Positions 49,112 to 61,989 are shown, counted from the first letter of the stretch. The stretch is 64,000 bases of DNA from Silene conica (GCA_029255685.2 CM055318.2:32228001-32292000), one strand, 5' to 3'. Numbers and translations are program-made. Notes: generated by a model not told the origin, from the letters alone.

Positions 49112-49423
49112 TTTCAGTACACATATTAGTATATTACTTTGAATACACATACTTATAATTTATACACACCAATACACCAATACACCATACGGCAAAACTA
49201 AATTTATATCCTCCATCAATCACGGCAGATGATAGTTTCCATAACATAAGATTAAATTGAAGGATCATCTTAACCCACTTCAAAGGTAACATTTCAGACC
49301 TAAACCAAAGACTAAACTAACTTCCTGAATCATTTTCAAGGATACTACTTCCTTAATCTAACTACATAATTCGGGAAAAAAAGCCTCTTATTACAAGCGA
49401 CCTAGACGATATGCCAAGACTGC
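49112..49423 (-). other. 3' UTR region of SAE1
   Basis: It directly follows the SAE1 stop on the minus strand. No other signal is seen. Confidence 0.5.
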
Positions 49424-52400
49424 TCAGCTTGTAGGAGTGGGCGTTGAAATGTCCTCAATGACACCCTTACCGTCCATAGCATCAAAATAGAAGAAGTTCT
49501 TGATTGGCTCGCCTTTGCGTGATATAGCCTTGATCACTTCCTAATCAAGGGAAAATTACAACAAATGCCAGAAGCTTGAAGAGATGAGCTACATGAGCAT
49601 CTAAGACAGAAATAAAATAAAAGAGGTAATGGAGAGACAAGGTTACCTGTCCGAGGATGCCACCAATGATAGCACAAACTGGTGGAAACTCTAGTGAGTT
49701 TGACACTATTCTTCCAAGGAGTGAGTCAGGGATTTGAGATTCTCCAAACGACTGAAAATAGAGAAAAAATAATGAAACTCACCAACTGGTCAATCTGGTC
49801 CAACTGATCATCAATAATCTCCGAAAACCCGCCTCGTGATAAAATAATTAGAGCCTAACCCTGTAACTCAAAACTCTACTCATATACCTGGTAACCCACT
49901 AAAAACTAAACAAATACACGATTAATAAAACTGTCTTATATGAGAATTTTGATAGGCCAAAAACAATTCAGCTGTGCTTTTGGACTTACCTGTGCCTCAC
50001 AGAGCTCATTCCTCAGTTTCAGAACAGCAGGAAGATCAGCAGCTGAGGTGTCACCTGGTCTACATCCTTTCGCATCCTCAAACATTTCAATGACTGAGGA
50101 AACAATGGATGATAACAAATCACTTCAAACAGTTAGCAAAAAGCATACTCCCTTTGTCCCAGTCAATTCTCTACGGTTTCCATATTTAGGCGTCAGTCAT
50201 TTCTTTACGTTTCCATTTGAAGTAGGCAAAAATTGTTTTTTTTCCATGTGCATGTTACTTTTTCACTTCTTGTATTTTATAAACCATCTCTCAGTTTCTT
50301 CGTCTTCGTGCCAAGGGCAAACGTAAAGAATTAACTGCGATGGAGGGAGTACAAGTTATATCATGTGTGCGAAGAAAATTAGAGCTAATAGTAATACAGT
50401 AATGGCAGATGTATTATCAAGTCAATGGGTGCTCATGACCCCACAGCTTTTGGTGAAATATGAGGTTATCGAAGGTGCTTATCTAACTCTAACCCTGAAT
50501 TTTCTAGCCATGCCACTCGACAGGAAAGTACAGTCATGCTTGAATTTGGAAACGAGTCCCCTGACCCAAAAAAGGTTCCATAATGTAGCAAGCAACGGTA
50601 AGAAACTTGCAAGGAGAAGCAAAAATACTACAGAAAAAAAACACACGCGTGTACCTGGTTAAAGTCCTTAACCCCAATTCTATTACTTTGGTGCACACTC
50701 CAAACAAAGGCAGGAAAAAAACACATAGCAGAGGAGTAGAATTGCTTTCATACCCCTCATGGCCAAGTAAAGCTTGGAAACTCGCTTCTGAAGTGTCTTC
50801 CAAGGAACTGCAATTGCTTCCTGGCATAGATACACAATATAGTTCACCAGAAAGTACACAGTATTCTGAGGCAGGAATGTTGGAAAACATCCACGGAGTT
50901 CCAAAGCTCACTTCAAATATATTGAAGTGTCTGGCTTGCAAAGTACTTCCTCCATTCATTTGGATTAACTACATTTTCCATTAATTCACACTATTTCTAT
51001 TTTGGTTTAAACTTTGAATTCATCCACTTGCACCTTAGCTTTAAAAAGCGTGCCAGTGGCACATTTAAGCCCAACGCTCAATGAGGCCCAAGCCAAAATG
51101 GCTCGATGTGCCTTAAGTTTGCCATATAGACAAGGCGTGGCCAGCGAGGAGCATAACCTCAAACTCAGACTTGCACTCTCCATGTTTTTGACAAATATAC
51201 CATTTCCACTCGCCATATTTAGTGAAATCAAATTAATGGATAGAGACATAAAGACATCAAAAGCATACCGCAAAACTAGGGTACTGCAAGCAGCATTCAA
51301 CAGTGTCATCAACCTGTTTCTGCAAGGGTAAAGAATAACAGTCACTACAAGTTTGAAGGCAAAATGTTCTGATTTTAATAAATGGATAAGGCATATGAAA
51401 GGTGTCCGACAAGAGCACTAGAATCAGGCATGCTCTTCCATATCTGAATAGCACAAAACACAACAACAGCATTATCTCAATGCCTCAATGGACACACTAC
51501 TGCAACTGCAAATATGCACAAGGTAGAAGGCATACTTTAAACAATAATGCCGAAAGCCGGTAAGAAGTAATAAGAACAGGAAAATGAAACAAAATAACAC
51601 TAATGCAACTCATATAACAACAGGTTCTGAACTCCTAGACAACAATTATCAGCACGAATAAGTGCTAGTGGGGAGCAAACGCACTGCATATTTTACAGAG
51701 ATATGATAATCATCTTAAGCTTTATTCTTGATTTAGCTTTTAGGTTTTTATATATGTGATAAGTTCGATTTAAAATCTATAAAAACCCTTTGCCTTTCAT
51801 ATTCTGTTTCACTCCACTTCTGTTTTTCCTTTTCTTTCTTTATTTTCGCTTTTTGAGATGGGAGTTCACCCATGGCGGTTCCAAAGGATGATTCATGTCA
51901 GGCGACCCCAAATCATTTTGGGACTAAGGCTCTGATGTTGTTGTTGTATGATAATCAGAAACACCTGGCAAGTACCAAGAAAAGGCACAGGTAAAAATAG
52001 GATGCCTAATTATAGCGGTAAATTACGTCACGGAATAACTACATCACATTGGGTAAAGCGAACTTTTGAACATTCAAAAAGGTTTTTCTGAGATATTAAA
52101 AGAAGGATACACAACAAATCAATGATATATTACCTTCTTACAAGAATGAACCTGCAGATCTGCAAATATTTCCCCACATGAGTCTCGGCAATCAACTGAA
52201 TAGAATGGAATTTGCTTCGACAACTTTCGACATTTCTCATTGATTACTTTCTGTTATTTGATAACACCAATCAGAAACGGACAAAATATAAGGTATATTG
52301 AGAAAAAGTTTTTAACAATTTATGAATGTACTAAAGTATAACACTGAGAAAATGTAAATCAACACTGTACCTTTATGCTTAGCGAACAAGAGCTAACAAC

Positions 52401-53283
52401 GACAACATCAAACTTCTCATAAAAATCTGTATCAAAACTCGATAATTCACCTGCAAAACCAATTAATACAACTCAAACCCTCCCACCAGAAAAGCAGTGC
52501 CATTCAAAGCTCTTGAAGAATACCCCAGTTTGGATGAGCAGGCTTTAACCACAAAGTTAGACCAATGGTCATTTAAGAAAATTGGAAAACGTATTCGCTC
52601 TACAAAAAGTTTGCACATTGCAGCATGCAAGTACCTACCCAACTATACTCTAGTGTTAAACATGGAAGTGCATACCTTTTACCACAGAAACATCAACCAT
52701 TGGGTTAAAATCCTTTAAGGAGTTGCAACAGATCTCTGCCACAGAGCGCCCAGTATAAACTTTCTCATCAGGAGGAATCAAGAAGTTAGCGTTCAGCGAC
52801 TCCTCGGTCACGGGAGTATCATCCACCAACGTAACACTTCCTACACCTGCTAGTACAATGTTCTTGCAGAACTGAAACACACTGGAATAAATAACTTGGA
52901 TAGAATATATTGAATTAACAGAAGCGAACAAAATTCTAAAACTGCAAAGGAGCAAGAGGGAAACCTCAGCGACAGTTCCCTTCATCCCACCGACCAGCAC
53001 ATGAGCCTTGCTCAATCTAAAAAAAGAACAAGCCGACTGTTTCTTAGGCCTCAGTTTAGCACGGAGTACTACAAATGCAATTTTTACTGTTTCCGCAATC
53101 CAATTTTACAGTTATCAATTAAAACAGTAATTTGCTCGAAAAAAAAAAAGAGAAAGAGAGGATGGGAAATTAAAAGTAAATAAAATTAGTGAACCTTCGT
53201 TGAGCATCAGCACCCCAAACCCTAATTTGACGATCATAAAGAGCTGTCTCTTGCTCCGTCAACGCTTCTCCGTCGACTGTCAT
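49424..53283 (-). CDS. SAE1: SUMO-activating enzyme subunit 1 (SAE1), ten exons
   Basis: Coding exons, 5' to 3' on the minus strand: 53283-53195, 53016-52965, 52871-52676, 52450-52371, 52250-52134, 51319-51269, 50820-50754, 50093-49990, 49751-49647, 49540-49424. All borders are GT-AG and phases match, giving 325 aa (Arabidopsis SAE1 is about 320). Diagnostic blocks are ALYDRQIRVWG at the N-terminus, the Rossmann-type segment VLAGVGSVTLVDD, NANFLIPPDE, the SVDCRDSCGEIFADLQ region, and IIGGILGQEVIKAISRKGEP near the C-terminus. SAE1 pairs with SAE2 to adenylate SUMO in the nucleus; the catalytic Cys is in SAE2, so its absence here is normal. Intron 5 holds a SINE and intron 7 a MITE. Confidence 0.95.
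50148..50349. mobile_element. Stowaway MITE in SAE1 intron 7, 202 bp
   Basis: Ends CTCCCTTTGTCCCAGTCAAT and TAACTGCGATGGAGGGAG are flanked by TA (50146-50147 and 50350-50351). The TIR matches the Stowaway consensus CTCCCTCCGT. Confidence 0.8.
51723..51946 (+). mobile_element. SINE (Au-like 3' end) in SAE1 intron 5
   Basis: The 224-bp unit is flanked by a perfect 11-bp duplication, TATGATAATCA (51712-51722 and 51947-51957). It ends ATTTTGGGACTAAGGCTCTG then (TTG)n, the 3' signature of Au/TS-type plant SINEs. A Pol III B box is only weakly visible (AAGTTCGATT near 51765). It is antisense to SAE1. Confidence 0.8.
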
Positions 53284-53501
53284 CGCAAAATGGTGAACAA
53301 TTGAATTAGGGTTCCGAAAGGAGAGTAAAAAGAAAATGAATGCTGAGAGTTGGAGAAGTAAAACAACCAAATACAACTATTTGATTTCAACCAGGTTAAG
53401 TAATCGAGATAAAAGGATGATGCTCATTCGAGCTCTACTGTTTCGAAGTAAATGACCATTTTACCCATTTTATTTTATCCCTAATTTTCATTTTCTCTCT
53501 A
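53284..53501 (-). promoter_or_regulatory. 5' UTR/promoter side of SAE1
   Basis: About 220 bp separate the start codon from a Helitron terminus. The unusually close transposon end means the proximal promoter is short or lies partly in the Helitron. No TATA box could be assigned. Confidence 0.35.
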
Positions 53502-53540
53502 CTAGTTTTACTCTCGTACAAAAAATGCACGAGTTTATTT
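53502..53540 (-). mobile_element. Helitron 3' terminus (minus strand)
   Basis: On the minus strand the hairpin CTCGT...ACGAG (53533-53513) is followed by AGTAAAA and CTAG (53505-53502), then T. The element would extend rightwards over the AT-rich 53541-54500, where no coding signal is seen. Its 5' end was not found. Confidence 0.5.
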
Positions 53541-54516
53541 GTATTAAATTGAAAAAATTTATTAGTAAGTAATATATTTAAAAGAAAAGTATGATTTTAG
53601 GATTACATTTATATCAATCTAACGTGTATAAATAATTTATACGCTTAACTTAAATGTAGGTAAAACAAAGCGTTAGTTCGACAATATAAAGATAAACAAA
53701 TTTTTATTTATGACGACTCAAATATATATGTGTAGGATGAATACGACCATATAATATAAACTCCGTCTATCTACAATCTACCTACCCAAAAATAACCTGA
53801 CCATATATAAGGTTGATTTTTTCAACCTACAAAATGATTAATCATGATTTTTATTTCCGATAATTAATTTTAATTGATTTCTTTTTGGTTATTTTCATCA
53901 AGATATTATAAATTGGATCTCCGTGTTAAATTTGGTGTATAATTATATAAATTACTTCTCTATATTTTATTTGTTATTATTCATTTTGGTTGTTATTTTT
54001 TAATTTAGTAGTTTGAGATTTATTAATTTATAATTGTTAAAACATATGAATTGCAAAACATTTTTTCATTTTTTTTCTTTTTGTTATGCATAAAATTTTA
54101 TGTAAATAAACTTTGTATCATAAACTTAAAATATGAAAATGAATATTTTGAAATCGAAAGTTTGTAAAAAAAAAATGGAAGAGAGAGATTAATTAAATAG
54201 AAGAAGATAATGGTAGGACCCATCTACCCTAAATGGCTAAATGATGCGGCCAATGAGAAACCTCTAAAAGCTATCCCTTTTATAGTAAAGGGATTCAATT
54301 TGCTTATGTTCCACGACTTGTATCTCTCTCCTGTTACTACCTTGTTACTGCCCTCCTCAACCTCAGCCGCCAACCACCGCCTCTTTCCCTCACTTCCTTG
54401 ACAGACGATGTCCACCACACTAATGCTTGACCTATCTAGTTACCATCCACAAGCGTCAGCGTCAGCGTCGTCCCCTGCTCCACTCTCATCGTCTGAGCTA
54501 GCTCTACAATCATAAT
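53541..54516. other. AT-rich stretch, possibly Helitron interior
   Basis: No credible ORF or repeat. 54440-54500 is a C/T-rich patch. It may belong to the Helitron that ends at 53502. Confidence 0.3.
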
Positions 54517-54752
54517 TAGGGGTGTATAAAATCCGGTTTGGACTGGAAAAATGAACCGACCGGACCGGAATCTACCGGACCAAAATTGGATTAAAAAATT
54601 CGCTCTGGTCTCCGGTCCACCATTTTTTAAGATTTCAGGTTCCGGTCCGATCTGGTCCGGGACCAGTTTTTCCGGTTCGGACCGGTTTGGACCGGGATTT
54701 ATGTTTTATGTATTTTTTTTCTACGAAAATAAATTAAAATCGTGTCCAAACC
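54517..54752. mobile_element. Truncated hAT-like element with GGTCCGG repeats
   Basis: It starts TAGGGGTGTATAAAATCCGG, a typical hAT-MITE tip, followed by arrays of CCGGTCC/GGACCGG up to about 54700. It is cut by the LTR beginning at 54753, and no right end is seen. Confidence 0.5.
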
Positions 54753-55143
54753 TGTAGTACCCCGTATTTTAGCCTCGGTCAACGGCAGTCAAACCATGTT
54801 TTATACAAGTATTTCAAATTGAATGTTTATAAAGTATTTTACGTAAACTGTTATTATTTTATAAATCGTATTTCTACGATTATTTCGTATTTCATAATCA
54901 TTTTATATTTGACGATTATTTCATAAAATGGAATTTCATTCGTATTTCTTAAATTTTGAAAATATAATTATAATTAAATATATTCCTTATTTTATATTTA
55001 TTTCTCATCCATACTTGTTTTATTATTTAAGTCGTAATTGTATTTAAATCCTAATTTTATATATATTCTTACGTAAGTGTTAATGTAAAACCCCACCTCG
55101 CAACAGCGGAAAGTAAACACACAATATACTAAAAATGCAGCGG

Positions 55144-55290
55144 AATTTAAACTTTTTAAGTAAACATAACTAAACATGCAAGGTGTAAAGTCCACATAAC
55201 TGAAATGCGGAAAATGAAAGAAACGTAATTTAGTATTAAACTTTTTAAGTAAACATAACTAAACATGCAAGGTGTAAAGTCCACAGAAAT
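55144..55290. repeat. 51-bp block repeated at 93-bp spacing
   Basis: AAACTTTTTAAGTAAACATA followed by ACTAAACATGCAAGG...CCACA occurs at about 55150-55197 and 55238-55286, nearly identical. Confidence 0.75.
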
Positions 55291-55734
55291 CATATCCCTC
55301 CAGACAGAAAAATGTATAAACCAAAATTAAGGTCTAGCGAACGAATAGGGTGTGGTCATCGATGAAGGATCATCGCTCACTAGCCTCTGTGAGATCTCCA
55401 TGTACGATTATCACTAACCTACACACATACAACATGTGCGCTGCAGTCAGTGGGGAGTGACTAGAGATGCTCCTAGCCCCCTATTGTCACACACATAAGC
55501 ATATAACCACATATAAACAATTATCATACTCCAATATAAACATAATCATGTGAAGTAATCATTCGTCCATTTTTATCTTAGCATAAACATGTAATTAGAT
55601 CAAATACCGCAACTCGGGCATATCTAAAACATATGTTCAACAATGATAGCAAAGTACCCGACTCAGGCAAGCTAGCACAATTCAACAGTATCTAAGTCCA
55701 ACTCCGACTCAGGTGAACTTAGACACAATCAATC

Positions 55735-56095
55735 AGCAATATCAAATCATGAACCCCGACTCAGGCATGAAAGAGATAAAATCAGCTGGTATTGGTTCAG
55801 AGGTCCCGACTCAGACATAACCAATACCCTTCGAATGAATCAGAGGTCCCGACTCAGACATGATCCACCAGTCATACAAACTCACAAAGGAATAGAAGTC
55901 CCGACTCAGACATATCGCAATGCATCAACCATACACGTAACGACTCAGAGGTCCCGACTCAGACATGTCCGTCACGCGGCATCCACACACGTATCCGACT
56001 AGAGGTCCCGACTCAGACATTGTTCGATACGCAACATACAAAGATACGTATTGTACTCTAGAGGTCCCGACTCAGACATATTCCTAATACGCACC
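55735..56095. repeat. Dispersed array of GAGGTCCCGACTCAGACAT
   Basis: At least seven copies of GTCCCGACTCAGACAT or CCCGACTCAGGCAT lie about 50-65 bp apart. The intervening sequence varies. The motif is CCGACTCAGG-like from about 55615. Confidence 0.8.
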
Positions 56096-56229
56096 ACATC
56101 CAAACTATGACCTAGTCCATCTACTATATTACCGTCTAACATATGATAGCTTACAAGCGTACAAGTCACACGGAAAGAGAATCAATTAAATCAGAGGAAC
56201 CGATCAAAAGTTAAACACCTTTACTAGAA

Positions 56230-56595
56230 ACAGGGCTCTCAACCGGCTGCCAGACCGTCGGCCGGTCGGCCGGCTGGGAGTCCAATCCCTTATACGCAGC
56301 CTTTACAAAACTCAAGGAGGAGAGGGTCCTTAGCCGGTGGACCGGCTGGGGATCCCACCTCATGCATTTCTACAAATTTTCTTCAAAGGGAAGGGGCGCT
56401 TAGCCGGCCCGCCGGCTAGGAGTCCCAGTCCCAAGCCTTTTCTCAAAAATTCTACAAAACCATACGGGCCTCTCAGCCGGTGGACAGGCGGTCGGCCACC
56501 CGGCTGGGAGCCCATCACCTATTTTCTGCACAAAAAGCAAACATACCAAGACGGGCTCTCAACCGGTCGACCGGCTGGGAACCCCTGTTCCCGCG
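56230..56595. repeat. Five imperfect repeats with CCGGT(C/G)GACCGG cores
   Basis: Units of the form GGGCTCTCAACCGG...CCGGCTGGGAGCCC recur about every 75 bp. Each holds a palindrome and is GC-rich against an AT-rich background. Similar GGTCGACCGACC palindromes are in the element at 19270. Confidence 0.75.
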
Positions 56596-57840
56596 ATAGA
56601 GTTCTCTCGCCATTTACAAAATATCCTCATACTTCTATGATACTTCTAATACTTGATTCTAATCAGCACATCATTAATCCCAGCATGAATACATAGCAAA
56701 TAGGCATATGAATATATCACAAATCATCCCACATGTGATCATATATCAAATTCCCCAATTCTACCCATCTCATGTATATAACCATTAAACATTACCCATA
56801 TAAAATTCATCATATAAATCACATAAGAACCAATTTATGAACAACAACAAAGTTCCTATGAATCATAAGCATTACTAACTTCCATAAAAACACAACAAAA
56901 TCACATTGAATGCTAATATATATATGACATAGGCCACGTTTCTCATTATTGTCACCTGATTTCCTTGCCTAGACTTTCGTTTCCTCTTCCACAACGTATG
57001 AGTCAACGTCCTCAACTTATCAGCCGAGTCCTTATCCTCGACTTCATACTTCAGACGAACTATTTAAACCTCATCACTATCGTTCTTCACCCTTCTCCTT
57101 CATACTTCAGCCGACCTCGTCACCTCTCCTTTGGGTCCTTGTCAGTCGAGCCTTCCCCCCTTCCTTACAGTAGAGCATCTGCGACATCAAGGCATAGTTC
57201 TCCAAATCAACTCCTAAAAGCATAAAACATGGGTTAAAAAGAGTAATTTCCAGTTTAGGGCAAAACAACCCGGAAAACAAGTTTGCCGAATTGGAAATTG
57301 AAAGTGATAGAAGTGACGGCGACGACGAGAAGAACGCGTAGGAAGAAACCTTACCTCGATCCGATTAGAATTGAGTTTTAGGATGATGATTTAAGAAGCT
57401 TGGAAAGTATGAAAATGGTGAAGATGAGTTACTGTTTCTTTTCTCTTTTGATTTCTTGTAAGGGAAGGTAGAAGAAATTGTGAAGGAAAAGTAAGAAGGA
57501 AGCCCTTTATGTTACTTATGAGACGAGTTTTCACTTAAGTTGATCGGGAATGTTTGATGCGGAATGCCAAGCGAACTATTCACCTTAAGATTAAATAAAT
57601 CACAAGACGAAACTTAGCGATATTTGTAAATATTAATTTACGAACTTAAATAAAATATTATTAAATTCCGAAAATACTTTAAATTATTAAAAATATGTTT
57701 TACGAAAATAAGAGATGTTACAATCACCCAAACTTTCAAAAAATTCCGTCCTCGAAACTTGAACGGAGAAAAGTTAAGAAAATACCTCAATAAAAAAGGG
57801 TCGGATGCGTAGAGCGCATCGAAGCCTCAGTCTCCCAAGT

Positions 57841-59405
57841 CTACTCTTCTACATCGCCACATCGCCAAAGGATCTTCACAAGCGGAACCACCTTAAGGTC
57901 TTGACGATCAATGATCTTCACGGGACGATCAAGGATCTTCACGGGACGCTCCTTAAATGCAAGATTAGGCTCAAGAGTATCGATCTCCCTCTGAAGAACG
58001 TGACTAAGGTCAATGATGTACTTGCGAAGTTGGGAAACATGGAAGACATTATGCACTTTGCCCAAACTCGAAGGCAAATCCAATCTATAAGCCACAACAC
58101 CAATCTTCTTTAGAATCTCATAAGGTCCAATGTACTTTGGGCTCAACTTAACCTTAACTCCAAACCTCTTCACTCCTTTCATCGGTGAAACCCTAAGAAA
58201 TACACGGTCACCAACCTCGAACTCGAGCGGTCTACGTCGAACATCGGCGTAACATTTCTGTCGGTCTTGAGCGGCCTTCATCCTAATACGAACCAGCTGA
58301 ACATGGTCAATGGTCATAGCTAACTGATCGGGTCCTAAGTCAGGAACATCACTCGACTGATCCCAACAAATCGGACTACGGCACTTCCTCCCATAAAGAG
58401 CCTCATACGGAGCCATCTTGATCGACGAAAGATAACTGTTATTGTACGAGAACTCGACCAACGGCAAACTTTGTTCCCACGAAGTCGGAAAATCGAAGGC
58501 ACAGGCACGCAAGAGATCCTTTAAAGTATGTATGGTCCTCTTAGACTGACCATCATTGGCAGCATGGAATGTAGTGCTCATCAATAATCGGCTACCCATG
58601 GCCTCCTGAAGTGCTTTCTAGAACCTCAAACAAAAACGGGGATCCATGTCTGATACGATCTCCATCGGAACGCCATGATAGCGAACAATCTCAGCAACAT
58701 AAGCCTTAGCAAGGCGATCCATATCCCATGTCTCTCCGATCGGTAGAAACCTAACACACTTGGTCAATCGGTCTACTACCACCCAAATGGCATCCTTACC
58801 GCCAACAGTCTTCGGTAACGCGGTCACAAAGTCCATGGAGATGCACTCCCATTTCCACTGAGGAATATGGAGTGGCTGAAGCAGACCACCAGGTTTGTTA
58901 TACTCAATTTTGACTTGTTGACATGTCAAACACTTACTCACATAACTTAAGGTGTCCTTCTTCATCCCAGGCCACCAACACAAGAGTCAAAGATCATTAT
59001 GCATTTTCTCACCACCAGGATGAGTCGAATAAGGGGTCAAATGTGCCTCATCCAACACTCTCTTCCTCAAACTAGGAGCATCAGGAACAAACATCCGGCC
59101 TCGGAAACGAAGAAATCGATCGGTACCAATCACAAAATCCTTAGCCTCACCATTGGAAATCTTAGCCTCAAATTTCTTGAAAGTTGCATCGGTAGGCAAA
59201 CTCTTAAGAATCTCCTAATACAAAGTCGGCTCAGCAGACATCACATTCAACCAATTGAATCCAGTCCCAACCATCTCAATCCTCAACTTACGGAACTCGG
59301 TACATAGCTCTTCGGGCAACACTCGAATCGCGCTCAAAGAATGAGAAGTCTTCCTACTCAACGCATCTGCAACTACATTAGCTTTGCCCTCATGATAAAG
59401 AAGCC
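57841..59405 (-). pseudogene. Del/Tekay gypsy: RNase H end, integrase and chromodomain
   Basis: Read leftwards: the RNase H end near 59400-59360; a spacer frame 59199-58987 (THPGGEKMHNDL) leading to the H2C2 zinc finger; and the integrase core 58983-58618 (KCLTCQQVK, SMDFVTALPK, VVVDRLTK, EIVSDMDPRF). The rest of the integrase with GPYEIL, VFHVSQLRKY and a C-terminal chromodomain ending PLVKILWR lies at 58599-57841. Frames break near 58980 and 58610. RT and gag are absent; the element is truncated at 59405 against another retroelement. The chromodomain linker RPVKI(L/I)DR is duplicated. Confidence 0.85.
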
Positions 59406-59422
59406 CTCATGATAAAGAAGCT
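59398..59422. repeat. 17-bp tandem duplication at a retroelement junction
   Basis: CCCTCATGATAAAGAAG is present twice in a row (about 59389-59422), exactly where the minus-strand gypsy gives way to the plus-strand copia. Confidence 0.75.
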
Positions 59423-61700
59423 CTATGGCTCATGAGATCATGTTAAACAAAGATGACGATGACGGCCTTAAAGGAAAAGGCGTCGCACTTCAAGCCTCAA
59501 CAAGCGAGGAATGCGTACAAGAATTAGAAGATGAAACGGTTCTATTCGCAAGACGATTCAAGAAAGTAGTTTTTAAAGGAAGATATAAAAACCCTAATAA
59601 CAAAACAGTTGACAAAAAGAATACTGACTCTAAACAAACATTCTTCAAAAGAGGATGTTTCAAGTGCGGTCAAGATCACATGATCAAGGATTGTTAAAGC
59701 TGGGACAAAATTAAGGATAAATCCAAAAGGGAAAAGACCAAAACTGAATTCAAAAAGGTAATGCTTGCTTCATGTTGGGGAGAATTAGAATCTAAAGATG
59801 ACGATGACTCAGAAGAGGATGAGGTAGCAAATTTATGCTTAAGCAACGTCAGTCTAGATCTAATCACCAACGACCATGATCACCAACGACCATGATGAAG
59901 ACGACGCATCACAAATGTGTCTCCTTGGAGAATCCGACTCTGATGATGAAGACCAAGAGGTAAACTTTTTACAACTTAAGAGTCAAGTCAAAAATTTGTC
60001 TAAGGCTATGTTAATTAAATACTTTTGAAAAAAACCTAGACCAATGCCATGAACAAAGTCTTGACATAGATGAGTTGAAAGAACAAATTCTTGATATTGC
60101 CGAGAAAAATCAACTTCTTAAAGCCAAAGCTAAGAAACTGAAATTCAAAATCAACATTGAAACCAATGTTAAATTGGAAACAGTGATGTCTGAGAAAAAA
60201 GGTTCTTGAGTCTAAAGTTATATTATAGCTAATGAAGCTATAACCTCAAAACTAAAACTCAACATTAAAGAGCTTCAATCGAAAGTTATAGCTAATGAAG
60301 CTATAACTTTAGAATTGAGAAAAGCTAATGAACTTCTAAAGTCCAAATCTACAACAGTTGTTGAAGATGAGACTCATCTAGAAGAAGTTGAAATCCTCGA
60401 AAAGAAAATCATAGATCCAGAATTCAACTTATCTCACATCAAAAAGGAACATGCTAATATTGTTTCTGACTTAACAAAGACATTCAAAAACGAAGAGAAT
60501 CTAGCAACATCGATCACAACACCTGTAAAAAAGAAATAGATTATCTAAAAGAGCTCCTTCTTCATGCACGGAAAGTTCACGACAAATGGGAAGGAAGTAC
60601 TAACGTACTAAACTTCTTGACTAAACTATCCGACAACAACATGAAGATGGGACTAGGACACGAATGTTATGGTAGAAGGGATCACTCAAAGTGTAAACAA
60701 AGTCCCACAGACCGAGACTTTAGGAGAAAAAAATATGTCGACCTACCTGAGTATTTGATATGTACTTATTGTGGTCATACTGGCCATATTCGGGAAATCT
60801 GTGTAAAACATGCACAAGACTTTAAAACCGGAGTTAAATTCGTCAAATCCTTAGGTATACCAAACGACACTATTTCTATCACTGATAGTGATGAAGACAA
60901 CATCGAGGAAAGAAACATTGACCACAGATGATTCTATGACATGACATTTGATTACGAAGAAAAGAAAAATAGAACCAAACAAACTCCTCAAATCTCAACA
61001 CACAAAAAATGGACACCAAAGACATACACAAAAACATCAAAACCTAACCACTACAAACATAAAAGATCTTACATTAGACAAATTTGGATTAAAAATGAAG
61101 ATGTATTTGTGATTAGTAACTACAAAGGTCCCAAGTATGCTTGGGTACCTAAATCCTGTCTTTGAATGTATGTGCGCAGTTCGTCGTTAAGGAGAACAAT
61201 TTATGGTATCTCGACAGTGGATGCTCAAGACATATGACAGGCGACGTAAACCTATTCCTATCCTTACAACCCTTTGACGGAGGAAAAGTTACCTTCGGAC
61301 ACAATAAGAAGGGAAATATCATAGGAGTCGGTAAGATTGGTATTTCATCATCTCATGCTATAAGTGATATATACTGGTAAGTGGTCTCAAACATAATCTA
61401 ATAAGTATATCTCAATTATGCGACAAAGGAAACAAAGTTTTTTTCATACAGATATATGTCGTATAATTATGGAAGGTGCAAGCAAAGTAATCCTTGAAGG
61501 TCACAGAAAGAAAAACGTCTATATGATTGATTTAAATGTCGTACTTACTAACTCTTTCTCTTGTATGAAAGTTACGTTAGATGATCCATGTTTATGGCAT
61601 AAGTGATTTGGTCATATTAGCTCACCTATTCTAAGTAAAATGAAAAGATGAGACTTGTTCGAAGGTCTCCCAAAGATCAAATTTGATCAAGAAAAGATGT
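59423..61700 (+). pseudogene. SIRE-like copia: gag, protease and GAG-pre-integrase remnant
   Basis: A gag C-terminal part has zinc knuckle CFKCGQDHMIKDC near 59663-59700. A long Lys/Glu-rich coiled-coil region (about 60000-60540) follows, then a second knuckle, CTYCGHTGHIREIC (about 60765-60805). The aspartic protease (YLDSGCSRHMTG, about 61207) has the copia/SIRE form. A GAG-pre-integrase segment (CLWHK, FGHISSPILSKM) ends at 61700, where a CACTA terminus interrupts it. Several stops and shifts are present. Integrase and RT should continue beyond the CACTA insertion, outside the window. Confidence 0.8.
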
Positions 61701-61989
61701 CACTAGTACAAAAATCCCCTATTGCGTCAAGGGGATTACGTCGGTTCTAATATAACTGATGCAAATAGTACTTAATTTGGGCGGGAGTTCAATTTTACAC
61801 TATAGACAAGGTATTTGCATCAGTTCTTAAAAAGGAACTGACGTTTTTGATTGAGTATATTTGCGTCAGTTGTTCGTATAACTGATGCATTTGACTAAAA
61901 ATTGTTTTTTGCTTCAGTTCAATTTAACAACTGACGTATTTACCTATGAGCATTTGCTTCGGTTTCACATTAAAACCGACGTATTAACT

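Larger units (their letters stand above)
54753..57722 (-). mobile_element. LTR of a Del/Tekay-type gypsy element, about 2.97 kb
   Basis: In minus orientation it starts TGTAACATCTC right after the integrase/chromodomain reading frame and its 3' flank, and ends GGGGTACTACA. The length is in the range of long chromovirus LTRs but may include insertions near 55085. It contains several tandem arrays, listed separately. Open frames within are not genes. Confidence 0.6.

Noticed and set aside
50683-51472. Plus- and minus-strand frames overlapping SAE1 exons 6 and 7
   Set aside because: They are out of frame or read through introns; the spliced SAE1 exons explain the coding signal.
54210-54418. 63-residue plus-strand frame
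   Set aside because: Short, no motif, and set in AT-rich non-coding DNA.
55085-55100. TGTAAAACCCC as the start of a further Cassandra-type LTR
   Set aside because: No 5S rRNA-like boxes follow, so it was left as part of the gypsy LTR.
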